64,000 bases of DNA from Apostichopus japonicus (GCF_037975245.1 NC_092583.1:5427264-5491263); one strand, 5' to 3'; counted from the first letter of the stretch, positions 23,401 through 38,400 are shown. The notes: generated by a model not told the origin, from the sequence alone. Program-made: numbers and translations.

Positions 23401-26400
23401 TCTTACTTGATTAATGCACTCGGCTACACCTATGATACTGTACTTGGTAGTGCACTCAGCTATACCTATGATACTGTACTTGGCAGTGCACTTGACTACA
23501 CCTATGATACTGTACTTGGTAGTGTACTCAGCTACACCTATGATACTGTACTTGGTAGTGTACTCAGCTACACCTATGATACTGTACTTGGCAGTGCACT
23601 TGACTACACCTCTGATACTGTACTTGGTAGTGCACTTGGCTACACCTATGATACTGTACTTGGTAGTGTACTCAGCTACACCTATGATACTGTACTTGGC
23701 AGTGCACTCAGCTATACCTATGATACTGTACTTGGTAGTGCACTTGGCTACACCTGTGATACTGTACTTGGTAGTGTACTCAGCTACACCTATGATACTG
23801 TACTTGGTAGTGCACTTGGCTACACCTGTGATATCTTACTTGATTAATGCACTCGGCTACACCTATGATACTGTACTTGGTAGTGCACTCAGCTATACCT
23901 ATGATACTGTACTTGGTAGTGCACTTGGCTACACCTATGATACTGTACTTTGTAGTGTACTCAGCTACACCTATGATACTGTACTTGGTAGTGCACTTGG
24001 CTACACCTGTGATATCTTACTTGATTAATGCACTCGGCTACACCTATGATACTGTACTTGGTAGTGTACTCAGCTACACCTATGATACTGTACTTGGCAG
24101 TGCACTTGGCCACACCTGTGATATCTTACTTGATTAATGCACTCGGCTACACCTATGATACTGTACTTGGTAGTGCACTCAGCTATACCTATGATACTGT
24201 ACTTGGCAGTGCACTTGACTACACCTATGATATCTTACTTGATTAATGCACTCGGCTACACCTATGATACTGTACTTGGTAGTGCACTTGGCTACACCTC
24301 TGATACTGTACTTGGTAGTGCACTCAGCTACACCTATGATACTGTACTTGGCAGTGCACTTGACTACACCTATGATACTGTACTTGGCAGTGCACTTGAC
24401 TACACCTCTGATACTGTACTTGGTAGTGCACTTGGCTACACCTATGATACTGTACTTGGTAGTGTACTCAGCTACACCTATGATACTGTACTTGGTAGTG
24501 CACTTGGCTACACCTGTGATATCTTACTTGATTAATGCACTCGGCTACACCTATGATACTGTACTTGGTAGTGTACTCAGCTACACCTATGATACTGTAC
24601 TTGGTAGTGCACTTGGCTACACCTGTGATATCTTACTTGATTAATGCACTCGGCTACACCTATGATACTGTACTTGGTAGTGCACTCAGCTACACCTATG
24701 ATACTGTACTTGGTAGTGCACTCAGCTACACCTATGATACTGTACTTGGTAGTGCACTCCGCTACACCTATGATACTGTACTTGGTAGTGCACTCAGCTA
24801 CACCTATGATACTGTACTTGGCAATGCACTCAGCTATACCTATGATACTGTACTTGACAGTGCACTTGACTACACCTCTGATACTGTACTTGGTAGTGCA
24901 CTCAGCTACACCTATGATACTGTACTTGGTAGTGCACTCAGCTACACCTATGATACTGTACTTGGTAGTGCACTCAGCTACACCTATGATACTGTACTTG
25001 GTAGTGCACTCAGCTATACCTATGATACTGTTCTTGGCAGTGCACTTGACTACACCTATGATACTACTGGAGGAGAGACAGATGAATATATATAGAGTAT
25101 TACAATAGAATGTCAAAAGGATAAAAAACTTATATTGCTTCCTGTTGTAATATCAAATTTAAGAAAACCAAGTACTGTAAACCAAGCTCTAGTATGTACT
25201 TTATCATCTAATTAAAACTACAAAATGACGAGTACAAATACTCTCACATCCAAGTACTTTGCACTGTGAGTGAGTAATGAGTACTACTGTACAGTACTGA
25301 CTAATTCTAAGTTTTACAGTAGGATCTGTTCTTTCTATCTATTGAAGTTAGTATGGGGTTTGTTCATCTGACAATTCAAAACTGTTTATTTCATGCCAAC
25401 CTGTCATCCCTGGCTGTATAAATTAGTCACCAAATGTAGAATAATTTACTCCCTGACATCAGCCAAGAAAAACCTCACTTAAGATGAAATGTACATCCTA
25501 CTGTAGGTGTGTGTTTTGTAGTCAGCAAAATTAAGCATGGCATTTTTATCACAGAAATGTACCTTTTTTTTATGTATGATGTATTTTAGTTCTTTTCAGC
25601 AAAGTATGCAGTGCATAATTTTTTTAGTTATTGTTTGTTATGTTGTTGTTTATGTTGTTTATGTTTGTTTGTTTGTTATTGAACAACTACAAGGAATTCC
25701 ATTATCTCTCACATTTACAGAACAATCTGTTTTTGGAGAAGATATTTGGCTAGTCAACTTTTATTCACCAAGATGTCATCATTGCCATGACTTAGCTCCA
25801 ACAGTAAGACAGTTTTACTTTATTTTAGCTAAATCTGGTGTTATTGCATTTCATATTGATCTTATATTGATACCATTATTGCCTGATACTGGTAGATGTG
25901 ATATTAATGCATTTGTTCATCTCATATTGATGCTTTTACCATTCTGAACAGTAAGACAGTTTTAATTTATTTGAGCTAAATCTGATATTATTGTATTAAT
26001 ATTGATCTTATATTGATACCATTATTGCCTGATACTGGTAGATGTGATATTAATGCATTTGTTCATCTCATATTGATGCTTTTACCATTCTGATAATGAA
26101 ACACTTATTGTGATCTGATCTTGATGCGTTATTGATCTGATAGCGATGTATTTATTAATGTGTTATTAATACATATATACTTCTTATGTTGATGCATTTA
26201 CTGTTATGATAATGATACATTTATTGTGATCTGATCGTGATGCGTTATTGATCTGATAGCGATGTATTTATTAATGTGTTATTAATACATATATTCTTCA
26301 TATATTGATGCATTTATTGTTCTTATAATGATACATTTATTGACTATGTGTCTGCTGTGCACAGTGACTAACATCAATTGTGACACAATTAATCTTACAG

Positions 26401-29400
26401 TGTCTTTGTATTTCAATACAATGCTATTAGGTTTGCAATAAGTAATGCCTTGTTTTATGATAATTGTCATGAAATTTCACCATGTTTGTACCTATACAAA
26501 TATATTTAGAAAGGATTTGAACTACAAGCAGGTGTGTTTCTGATGGATGAATAACTAATCTCTTTGGTTCTTGTTTTTAGTGGAGGGAGTTTGCCAAAGA
26601 GATGGAAGGAGTGATTCGCATTGGTGCTGTCAACTGTTGGGATGATAGACCTCTATGCACACAGCAGGGAGTCCAAAGGTTTCCTTCTCTCATACAGTAT
26701 CCGAGTGTATGTATAAATCAAACATAGCAACTTGTGGGAGGTTTATGAGACCAGTTATCATTAAGAGATGATTATTGATTTATTCCATGCTTATTCTCTG
26801 TAAAGTATAAATATAAATATTTAAAAACATAAAACTACATGTATTAACACCAAACTACCACATGCAGTGTATGGAGGGGAAAAGGGCAGAAAACTAACAA
26901 AAGTAATTTGCAGAACCGCTATCCGTAATTAAATGAACTCTATGAATTTGAACAGGGCGGGACTCGCTCCCTAAAACAGTCTCAAAGACCCTTCCCTAGA
27001 CAAAAAAGGACACATATAAGGCTGTGCATGACTGCTAGTAGTACTCCTGTTTCCAATATATGCAATTCTAAGATCCTAGGTAACTGTTCCGAATGAACTA
27101 AGTTGAAATATAATGTGGCAATTTGGGTGGTAGAATGAGAAAGAAGGGCATTGACTGGAGGGGCTGGTCATAGAGGGCGCACAATGTTCAAAGGTTACCA
27201 GTTCATTTTAGGCACGGTAGATCAAGAGTGCTAAGGTTGTGGGGAGACAGGTAAGCGAGGAGCGAAGTAAATGTTTGTAGTTGGTATTGATGTTTTGATC
27301 TGTCATTGAATAACTAGTTATAAGATTTTACACTAAAAATAATTAGGCAAGGTTGGTGCAGTCTTCCATGAGGACAGTTGTCATAAAAGTTGTGATTATT
27401 TCATTGAAATCTAGATTAGATCCAATTGCTAGGTTTACTACATAGTCCTTGCATGTAATAATAGGTATTGTAGGCAAGTCTAATTACCCTCTATAGACCA
27501 CATAAAACTGAGTCAAAATACAACATGCTAACCACTGCAGTTACCTTTGGGATCTTGTTAATGTTCTTGTTTTAAAAGTTTGACAGGGATCCAAACCTTT
27601 CACTTGCAAGCATTTCATTTCTAAGTGTACCTTCTATTTGCAGAGAGAGCATTACAATGGTGCAAGAAATTTAAAGGATCTTGTTCGTCATGCTTTGAGA
27701 CAAGTTAAAGCAACTGTGCACTCCATTTGGACAGGTGTGTTGAAATCAGTTATATGCATTTCCGATGATATATTGATGATTAATTGCTAGATATGTGTCA
27801 TTTGCAAAGAATAATTTACACTATCACTATTTATCCAAGAGAATGCAAAATACAGGTAAGCTATGAATATTGTAAACAAGGGAACCATTTCAGGCTCTTC
27901 TAAATGATTCATGTTTGCAAAGTTTGTTGTGCTCTTGCCAAACAGTTTAATATTACAACTCCTTCAGTATTAAAAATAGCAAAGATACTGCTATTGAAAA
28001 GAACATGTAAGCTGTCATTCTATCAGTAAAGTAGATAAGCATGTTCTATCTAAGATGTATCATTTTGTATTTTGCAGGTAATTTTAAGGCTGTCCTATTA
28101 GATCCAGAGAAAAAGGATCAACCATGGGTAATATCCTACTGCACAGCAGAGAAAGGTGAGATAGATAATAAATATGTCTGAATACAAACCTGACTGGAAA
28201 TAAATATGTCTGAATACAAACGTGACTGGAAATAAATATGTCTGAATACAAACGTGACTGGAAATAAATATGTCTGAATACAAACGTGACTGGAAATAAA
28301 TATGTCTGAATACAAACGTGACTGGAAATAAATATGTCTGTATACAAACGTGACTGGAAATAAATACGTCTGAATTCAAACGTGACTGGAAATAAATATG
28401 TCTGAATACAAACGTGACTGGAAATAAATATGTCTGTATACAAACGTGACTGGAAATAAATACGTCTGAATACAAACGTGGCTGGAAATAAATATGTCTG
28501 AATTCAAACGTGACTGGAAATAAATATGTCTGAATACAAACGTATGAATGCAACTTGTATGTCTAGAACTCCTTTGGTTTCAAGAAATAACCCAATATGA
28601 AGTGCACGTTTGACAATTTTAGAAGTGAAGCACAACCAGCTAGGTTAATACTGAATACCAAATGTTGAGCATATACTCCAGCATATGGCATTATCCAGTT
28701 TGCTACATTGTCTTATGCACTTTGTTTTTATTCTGAACAGAGAGGGAGGGAGATTCAGTTGGCGAAAGGCTTGGTTGCTTAGATAGTGATGACACACTAA
28801 AATTGGCGGCAATTTTGGTAAGTGTTTAGCAACGATAATGAGCTAAGTATTTGAAATTTGAACCTAAAACCTTGGCAAATATTCTTTGTGTGCATAATGA
28901 TTTAGTTCTTTCTATAACATTAAAATACTTATGATGAAAATTTATGATAAAAGAGGAACATTTGTTTGCATCCTGGTTAAATTTACATTTGCAAATCATT
29001 TTGTTTCATTATTTATTGTTAAATTCACATTCCCTTAATAGGATAAAATTGTAACGTATGCCGTCCAATGTCAAAACAATAAAGTGAAATTGAAGCCAAA
29101 CCTTGACAAATTTTCTTTGTGTACGTAATGATTTAGTTCTTTCCATAACAGTTACTATCCATGTAATTTGAAATACTATATGTTGCCTTACTTTTGACAG
29201 AATAAAGCTGTTCATGTTGGCAGTGTTGACTGCATAGCTTCAAAAACCCTTTGTGAGAAACTGAAGATTGAAGAGAGCACTATTATGTACTACCCATCAG
29301 GAAGTAAACTACAAAGCAAGCAAAAACAGGTAACATTATTACATGTGACATTCTACTTATAGTATAGTGTGATAAACAACAATAACATCATTAATACATG

Positions 29401-32400
29401 ACATTCTACTTATGGTAGTGTATAATAAACAACATTACTTCACTAATGTATTTTTTGCCAATTTCTGGAAATGTCAATATTTGATATGTATCTGTCATTG
29501 GTAATTTCAGTGGGTAAATGTTTGTTTGACAGTTGTAGTTTATTTAGTTTAGCATGTTTGATGAAACCATATTTAAATAATATGGTTTATATTGCATGTA
29601 GTTAATCTCTATTTCTTCAATGCCTAGTGATTTGTTTTAAACTATGATTTTAGATGCTGGAGTTTGATGAATCCAAGCAGATAGCCAAAGAAGTGCTAAG
29701 ACTGTTACCAGCTCTTACAACCCTCACAACTGAACAGCTACAGGTTTGTTTCAATTTAATTGAAAGCTTCTATCTTGTCTGATTTATTTTTACCTTGTGT
29801 TATGGTATGTATTAAGTCATAATCACCCTAGCAGTGATTTGTGAATCAGTCCATTGTTTAGTAAACCATAATCACCCTAGCAGGGATTTGTAAATCGGTC
29901 CGTATTTTAGTAAACCATAATCACCCTAGCAGTGATTTGTGAATCGGTCTGTATTTTAGTAAACCATAATCACCCTAGCAGTGATTTGTGAATCGGTCTG
30001 TATTTTAGTAAGCCATAATCACCCTAGCAGTGATTTGTGAATCAGTCTGTATTTTAGTAAGCCATAATCACCCTAGCAGTGATTTGTGAATCAGTCCATT
30101 GTTTAGTAAACCATAATCACCCTAGCAGGGATTTGTAAATCGGTCCGTATTTTAGTAAACCATAATCACCCTAGCAGTGATTTGTGAATCGGTCTGTATT
30201 TTAGTAAGCCATAATCACCCTAGCAGTGATTTGTGAATCAGTCTGTATTTTAGTAAACCGTAATCACCCTAGCAGTGATTTATGAATCAGTCCGTATGTT
30301 AGAAAGTCATAATCAATCAAGTCTATGTTTGGTAAAATACTCAGTACTGATTTTTGATGAAATTTTTCCTTCTTTCTTAGTTTTTATCTTTTATGGATTC
30401 TTACATTGCATTGTTATTATATGGTAAGTGTTTGAGATCATATGGCACAATTGTTTCCCTTCCAATATATCGTGAATATACTTTAGATTGGGTACAGCAC
30501 ATCAAAATATGTTTTAGTTTAGCCTTCACATCTAGCAAGTGGTTTTATTCGTCAAAGCTTATTTGAATTGCATGTCATTTATGTAAATGTGAAAGATACA
30601 GAATTTTCCACTTTCGAGAATTTAGCACTGGATTTCATCAATTCCTGTACTGATACATGTTTTTATGTGTTTGTGTGGGGGCAAGTTACTCATGATTACT
30701 TTCTCTTAAATTTATGCACAATAGTTTATTTCATGGTGAAACGTTTTTGTCTGTCTTTCATTGATCAAAAATGGTATATCCTAAAATATTTGAACGTCAG
30801 CCTTCAGTGTGGCTGGTAAATCATAAAGAAAAAAGTGTTAATAAAAACAAGAATTGCTGAACATTTTGAGCTGAGTAGTCTTAATAAGCCACCTTTAGTT
30901 GGCAATCTTGCTTTGCAATTTATTGATGAATTCAGCAAGTTAAGATATGGAAACAGTTTAATTGCTGTCATTTGCTTCCAAAGTTACCAAAGTGAGGCTG
31001 TTCTTCTCTCCTTTCCCATTTGAAGGCAATGATTAGAGCATGTTTAATACTCTCAGAAATATATTTTTCTTTTAATAAATGTATCAAGGTGATGGGCAGT
31101 ACCCTTTGTTCTATGTACCAAGTATTAGTTAACACGTATGAACATTACTATCTTTTGTAACTCCCCATTACTCAACAGATGAAGAATATAAGCATGAAGA
31201 TGATTCAGTGTTTGTAATTTGGCTGTAACAGGAGGTTTTGTTTGTTAATTATGTATGCTGATTAATACCCCATTACAGGGCTCCAATTAAAGATTGAGAA
31301 GGCAAGGGTAACTTGTTAGGGCAAGTTAGAAGTTACCTTGGATTTTAATGAAATGACAAGGCACCGTAGCAAGTTTTCAACTTTCCAAATGACACAATGA
31401 TTTTCTTAAAAATTGAAAGAGCACCGTGTTAGAGGCAAAAGGAATCAATGGGATGTTGAAGGCATGTGTGTGTTTATAGTATATATGTGTAGCTATTGTT
31501 TATACAATGAAAAGTTGGTATTAGTTAGGCTCAGTTGGAACTTGATATGCATTAGATACAGGTAGATGTTAATGATAAACAATGAGTTATTTGGAAAGAA
31601 GAATGCAGTGTTATTAGGCTTACAGTTTTTTGTATGCTGTCTATAACTTACAAGAACATCCCCTTTTCTACAAATTTTGTGTCTGTGAATAATGTGAACT
31701 AGAGGGATTTGCTATGTTTTCTTTGTATCCTTCATCCTTTCTACGTTTTCTTTCTATAGCTTGCCAGAGAAAATTTAAAGAAGAAAGATCCAGCTCAGCG
31801 CCCTTTAGTTGTCTACTTTATCACAGGATCATCAGAACCAGATAATGAGTTACGAAAACTACCCAAACTTGTTCCCCAGTTCAAGGTATGTTATTTCTCT
31901 GGCTCAAACCAGCATGACAGCATAAACAGTAGAAAATAACATATCTTTTTGTTAGATACAACCTCTACAGAACTGCTTATTTGCAAACCTTAATTGTTCA
32001 TATCAGTTTTGTGTTTCTTGTTTGTGGGTTTGATGATGAGTCAGCTACTTCTGTAAGACAGAGTCACTAATGATACTCAGCTACTTCTGTAAGACAGAGT
32101 CACTAATGATACTCAGCTACTTCTGTAAGACAGAGTCACTAATGATACTCAGCTACTTCTGTAAGACAGAGTCACTAATGATACTCAGCTACTTCTGTAA
32201 GACAGAGTCACTAATGATACTCAGCTACTTCTGTTAGACAGAGTCACTAATGATACTCAGCTACTTCTGTAAGACAGAGTCACTAATGATACTCAGCTAC
32301 TTCTGTAAGACAGAGTCACTAATGATACTCAGCTACTTCTGTAAGACAGAGTCACTAATGATACTCAGCTACTTCTGTAAGACAGAGTCACTAATGATAC

Positions 32401-35400
32401 TCAGCTACTTCTGTAAGACAGAGTCACTAATGATACTCAGCTACTTCTGTAAGACAGAGTCACTAATGATACTCAGCTACTTCTGTAAGACAGAGTCACT
32501 AATGATACTCAGCTACTTCTGTAAGACAGAGTCACTAATGATACTCAGCTACTTCTGTAAGACAGAGTCACTAATGATATCCAGCTACTTCTGTAAGACA
32601 GAGTCACTAATGATACTCAGCTACTTCTGTAAGACAGAGTCACTAATGATACTCAGCTACTTCTGTCAGACAGAGTCACTAATGATACTCAGCTACTTCT
32701 GTCAGACAGAGTCACTAATGATACTCAGCTACTTCTGTAAGACAGAGTCACTAATGATACTCAGCTACTTCTGTAAGACAGAGTCACTAATGATACTCAG
32801 CTACTTCTGTAAGACAGAGTCACTAATGATACTCAGCTACTTCTGTAAGACAGAGTCACTAATGATACTCAGCTACTTCTGTAAGACAGAGTCACTAATG
32901 ATACTCAGCTACTTCTGCTTGCAACTTATTTCTTTTGTCTTCTTTTATAGGTTGCATTGTTTAATTGCAGCACAGATGCTACCCTCTGTGATCAACTCTA
33001 TTTAACTAATCACCTCCCTAAGGTGACCTTCTTCCGTGTCGGAGGGGAGCATGAGTTTCATCACGGAAGAAGCTTTGCAGCAGATATTGCAGCATTTGCA
33101 AGGGAAAGTTTCCAGTCCCTTGTCCATGTTTTGGACCCATCTAGTTTCCCGAGTCCTGTTACGGATGGTCAAAACATCTGGCTTGTAGACTTCTTCTCCC
33201 CACATTGCTCCCCTTGTCTCCAACTGATTCCGGAAATTCACAAAGTCGCCAAGCAGCTGGGGGACGTTGAATTTGGAACTGTTGATTGTACAATACACAA
33301 GGAGATATGTAGTCAACAGCAAATTAGATCGTATCCAACAATGATTCTGTTCAACAATAGTAAACCACACCATTCAGTGGGCTATATGCATTCATCTCAG
33401 ATAATGGAATTTATTGAGGTAAGCATCTGTATCAGAGCTTGATCTATGTGTGGTTTCTGCTATATGCATTCATCTCAGATAATGGAATATATTGAGGTAA
33501 GCATCTGTATCAGAGCTTGAGCTATGTGTGGTTTCTGCTATATGCATTCATCTCAGATAATGGAATTTATTGAGGTAAGCATCTGTATCAGAGATTGAGC
33601 TATGTGTGGTTTCTGCTATATGCATTCATCTCAGATAATGGAATTTATTGAGGTAAGCATCTGTATCAGAGCTTGAGCTATGTGTGGTTTCTGCTATATG
33701 CATTCATCTCAGATAATGGAATATATTGAGGTAAGCATCTGTATCAGAGCTTGAGCTATGTGTGGTTTCTGCTATATGCATTCATCTCAGATAATGGAAT
33801 ATATTGAGGTAAGCATCTGTATCAGAGCTTGAGCTATGTGTGGTTTCTGCTATATGCATTCATCTCAGATAATGGAATTTATTGAGGTAAGCATCTGTAT
33901 CAGAGCTTGAGCTATGTGTGGTTTCTGCTATATGCATTCATCTCAGATAATGGAATATATTGAGGTAAGCATCTGTATCAGAGCTTGATCTATGTGTGGT
34001 TTCTGCTATATGCATTCATCTCAGATAATGGAATATATTGAGGTAAGCATCTGTATCAGAGCTTGAGCTATGTGTGGTTTCTGCTATATGCATTCATCTC
34101 AGATAATGGAATATATTGAGGTAAGCATCTGTATCAGAGCTTGAGCTATGTGTGGTTTCTGCTATATGCATTCATCTCAGATAATGGAATATATTGAGGT
34201 AAGCATCTGTATCAGAGCTTGAGCTATGTGTGGTTTCTGCTATATGCATTCATCTCAGATAATGGAATTTATTGAGGTAAGCATCTGTATCAGAGCTTGA
34301 TCTATGTGTGGTTTCTGCTATATGCATTCATCTCAGATAATGGAATATATTGAGGTAAGCATCTGTATCAGAGCTTGAGCTATGTGTGGTTTCTGCTATA
34401 TGCATTCATCTCAGATAATGGAATATATTGAGGTAAGCATCTGTATCAGAGCTTGATCTATGTGTGGTTTCTGCTATATGCATTCATCACAGATAGTGGA
34501 ATTTATTGAGGTAAGCATCTGTATCAGAGCTTGAGCTATGTGTGGTTTCTGCTATATGCATTCATCTCAGATAGTGGAATTTATTGAGGTAAGCATCTGT
34601 ATCAGAGCTTGAGCTATGTGTGGTTTCTGCTATATGCATTCATCTCAGATAATGGAATATATTGAGGTAAGCATCTGTATCAGAGCTTGATCTATGTGTG
34701 GTTTCTGCTATATGCATTCATATCAGATAATGGAATATATTGAGGTAAGCATCTGTATCAGAGCTTGAGCTATGTGTGGTTTCTGCTATATGCATTCATC
34801 TCAGATAGTGGAATTTATTGAGGTAAGCATCTGTATCAGAGCTTGAGCTATGTGTGGTTTCTGCTATATGCATTCATCTCAGATAATGGAATATATTGAG
34901 GTAAGCATCTGTATCAGAGCTTGATCTATGTGTGGTTTCTGCTATATGCATTCATCTCAGATAATGGAATATATTGAGGTAAGCATCTGTATCAGACCTT
35001 GAGCTATGTGTGGTTTCTGCTATATGCATTCATCTCAGATAATGGAATATATTGAGGTAAGCATCTGTATCAGAGCTTGAGCTATGTGTGGTTTCTGCTA
35101 TATGCATTCATCTCAGATAATGGAATATATTGAGGTAAGCATCTGTATCAGAGCTTGATCTATGTGTGGTTTCTGCTATATGCATTCATCTCAGATAATG
35201 GAATATATTGAGGTAAGCATCTGTATCAGAGCTTGAGCTATGTGTGGTTTCTGCTATATGCATTCATCTCAGATAATGGAATATATTGAGGTAAGCATCT
35301 GTATCAGAGCTTGATCTATGTGTGGTTTCTGCTATATGCATTCATCACAGATAGTGGAATTTATTGAGGTAAGCATCTGTATCAGAGCTTGAGCTATGTG

Positions 35401-38400
35401 TGGTTTCTGCTATATGCATTCATCTCAGATAGTGGAATTTATTGAGGTAAGCATCTGTATCAGCGCTTGAGCTATGTGTGGTTTCTGCTATATGCATTCA
35501 TCTCAGATAATGGAATATATTGAGGTAAGCATCTGTATCAGAGCTTGATCTATGTGTGGTTTCTGCTATATGCATTCATCTCAGATAATGGAATATATTG
35601 AGGTAAGCATCTGTATCAGAGCTTGAGCTATGTGTGGTTTCTGCTTTATGCATTCATCTCAGATAATGGAATTTATTGAGGTAAGCATCTGTATCAGAGC
35701 TTGAGCTATGTGTGGTTTCTGCTATATGCATTCATCACAGATAATGGAATATATTGAGGTAAGCATCTGTATCAGAGCTTGATCTATGTGTGGTTTCTGC
35801 TATATGCATTCATCTCAGATAATGGAATATATTGAGGTAAGCATCTGTATCAGAGCTTGAGCTATGTGTGGTTTCTGCTTTATGCATTCATCTCAGATAA
35901 TGGAATATATTGAGGTAAGCATCTGTATCAGAGCTTGAGCTATGTGTGGTTTCTGCTTTATGCATTCATCTCAGATAATGGAATATATTGAGGTAAGCAT
36001 CTGTATCAGAGCTTGAGCTATGTGTTCTTTCCTCATGGTACATAGATGACCTGTCCACTATTTAAAGTGTCCTGATAATTTCATAGACAAATCACATTAC
36101 TATGTACACAGTGGCATTGAAATGTATTTAAGAGCAATTAATGGGATTTTGTGTTTTAAATTAATTAAAATCTAATAATATGAGTTCACAGTTTCTTTGA
36201 ATGTTATCCCATGACATTTGATGTGTAGTAGAAGCAGTGTCTGCTATTTATTTTATATGTTTGTGGTTTAATCTTTCAGGAGGCTACAGCAGCGATATCA
36301 ATATTTGCAACATTTCATCTCTGAATCTATTTTCTCAGTTGGGTGAACCTACTAGAATCATCACACTATCAAATCCTTGAACTTTCAACTGTTCATGGAT
36401 TTCCAAAATTTTTACGTTTTGTAGATAAGCAGCTTGTTATTGTTTTTGAAGGCCCTACTTCTCCTAGATCATAAGATTTCATCTTTTATGAAATAAGATT
36501 ATGCAAGATATCTTTATATTAAATTTTGTGATGCCAGATAATGGTTGTCTTGCTATAATTTTCCCATACTTTTGATAGAGTGTAAGCAAGAAATGAATGT
36601 GTAATGTTCCTCTTTGTTTATCTCGTTGTTGATGGTAATTTGGTAACTTTGCATGTTCCCTGCAGTGTATAGTTCATGTGTTTCATGTAAGTTGATATAT
36701 CAATCAAATGATTTCATTTTCTTGCAGGATATTTTAAACCCTAAGGTGGTCACTCTAGATTCAGACCTCTTCACTACACTTATTGTCCAACGATCTAAGG
36801 ATGAGCTGTGGTTGGTAGATTTTTTTGCCCCATGGTGTGGACCTTGTCAGCAGTTAGCTCCAGAGTGGCGGCGAGTGGCCAAGGTATGTCGCACTGTAAA
36901 TTAAAATGAGTAATGATGCTGTTGCCTTTCTTGTACCATATAGCGGAAGGCATAAGTAGTTTGATATAAGTTGAGAAAATATGAGAAAAGGTCGGACAGT
37001 CTGGTTGTGCAGTCCATAAGCGTCAGTAGCACTACAGTGCTGCTTAGAACTGTCTCCAATATGATTCTCTACTCATTTTAGCAAATGCATATGAGGCATC
37101 CTTCAGACATCTCATTTAGTTATAAACATGTGTACAAATGTACATAATGAAGGTTTCACTGACTGAATCTTTTTTTATTTTGATATGGTTGGTTCTTTCC
37201 ATAAGGACTAAAATCTGAAGATAAAGTCCTTTATGTTCATTATGCATTGGTAAAGGTGCTTGTCCTTACTAGTATGGATTATTAATTTTGTTGCAACAGG
37301 TAATATTTTATATTGTGAAATGAAAAACATTGTACTAGCACTTTCCTGCAAGCTTTGTTACATTTCATTGGTTTCCTTTTAGAGGTTAAATGGTACTGCT
37401 CGTCTTGGTTCTGTTGACTGTGTTGAACATCAGCAGCTTTGCAGCAGTCAGTCTGTTAGTGGATATCCTACAATAAGGGCATATCCTGTTGGAAAAACTG
37501 GATCTTCCATGTATAGGTAAGTGTCTATTGTAACAGTCTGCATGTTCTTTCCATTTAGACATGTGCAATCACCACCCACCAGTTGGCATGGTAACTGCTA
37601 GCAAAGAGTCATGTGCTTGATATCCTCTGTGTTTATATGGGTTACATTGTATGGTATAGAGGATTGCTCACTACCTCCAACAGTACATGTTCCAATATCA
37701 TAGTTTAAGAAAATAATCTTGTTCTATCTATATATATATTTCTTTTACTCATTTCCCTCATCCATCTTCCAACATGGCTTTACGTGGCTCTGTGTTTGCC
37801 AGCACACATTTCAGACTTATATTAAGATATATCCCAAGACATTATATATAAATTATCATTGAATTTGGCACTTTCCTGTGATCTCATTTCTGATGGAATG
37901 CCACCATTACAGCACTTATAACGGTTGGTTCCGTAACGTTCAATCTTTGGTCGGCTGGGCGTATCAATTGCTTCCATCAAGTGTGACAATCATTACCAAG
38001 CAGAATTTCCGAGACAAAGTGTTAAGAAGTGAAGATCCCTGGGTCGTTGATTTCTATGCGCCGTGGTGTGGTCCCTGCCAAGCATATATGCCTAACTTTG
38101 AAGAAATAGCAAAGGTAAGAATTATCAAGGAATACATGGGTCGTTGATTTCTATGCGCCGTGGTGTGGTCCCTGCCAAGCATGCATGCCTAACTTTGAAG
38201 AATTAGCAAAGGTAAGAATTATCAAGGAATACATGGGTCGTTGATTTCTATGCGCCGTGGTGTGGTCCCTGCCAAGCATACATGCCTAACTTTGAAGAAA
38301 TAGCAGAGGTAAGAATTATCAAGGAATACACAATAGCTGCTGTACTTTGGCTGTTTATACCATAATACAACACTTTATCTACTGAAAAGCTTGCATGTCT

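Noticed and set aside
22409-25116. Chain of open frames of 70-300 codons on both strands
   Set aside because: Products are pure 12-residue repeats from a 36-bp intronic minisatellite lying between DNAJC10 exons 3 and 4.
28084-28553. Antisense open frames of 119 and 151 codons
   Set aside because: Low-complexity products of the 32-bp array in intron 7.
32250-33005. 251-codon open frame of repeated [12 protein letters not shown]
   Set aside because: Stop-free reading of the 36-bp intron 11 array; it runs into exon 12 in the wrong frame.
33381-36025. CRISPR-like regular repeat array
   Set aside because: Units are directly abutting with no unique spacers and derive from an exon-intron junction in a eukaryotic gene.
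36280-36330. Extra exon starting with GAGGCTACAGCAGC after a tttcag acceptor
   Set aside because: The reading frame has no family match and a stop arises soon; joining exon 12 to 36728 (FIE|DILNPK) fits ERdj5 exactly.
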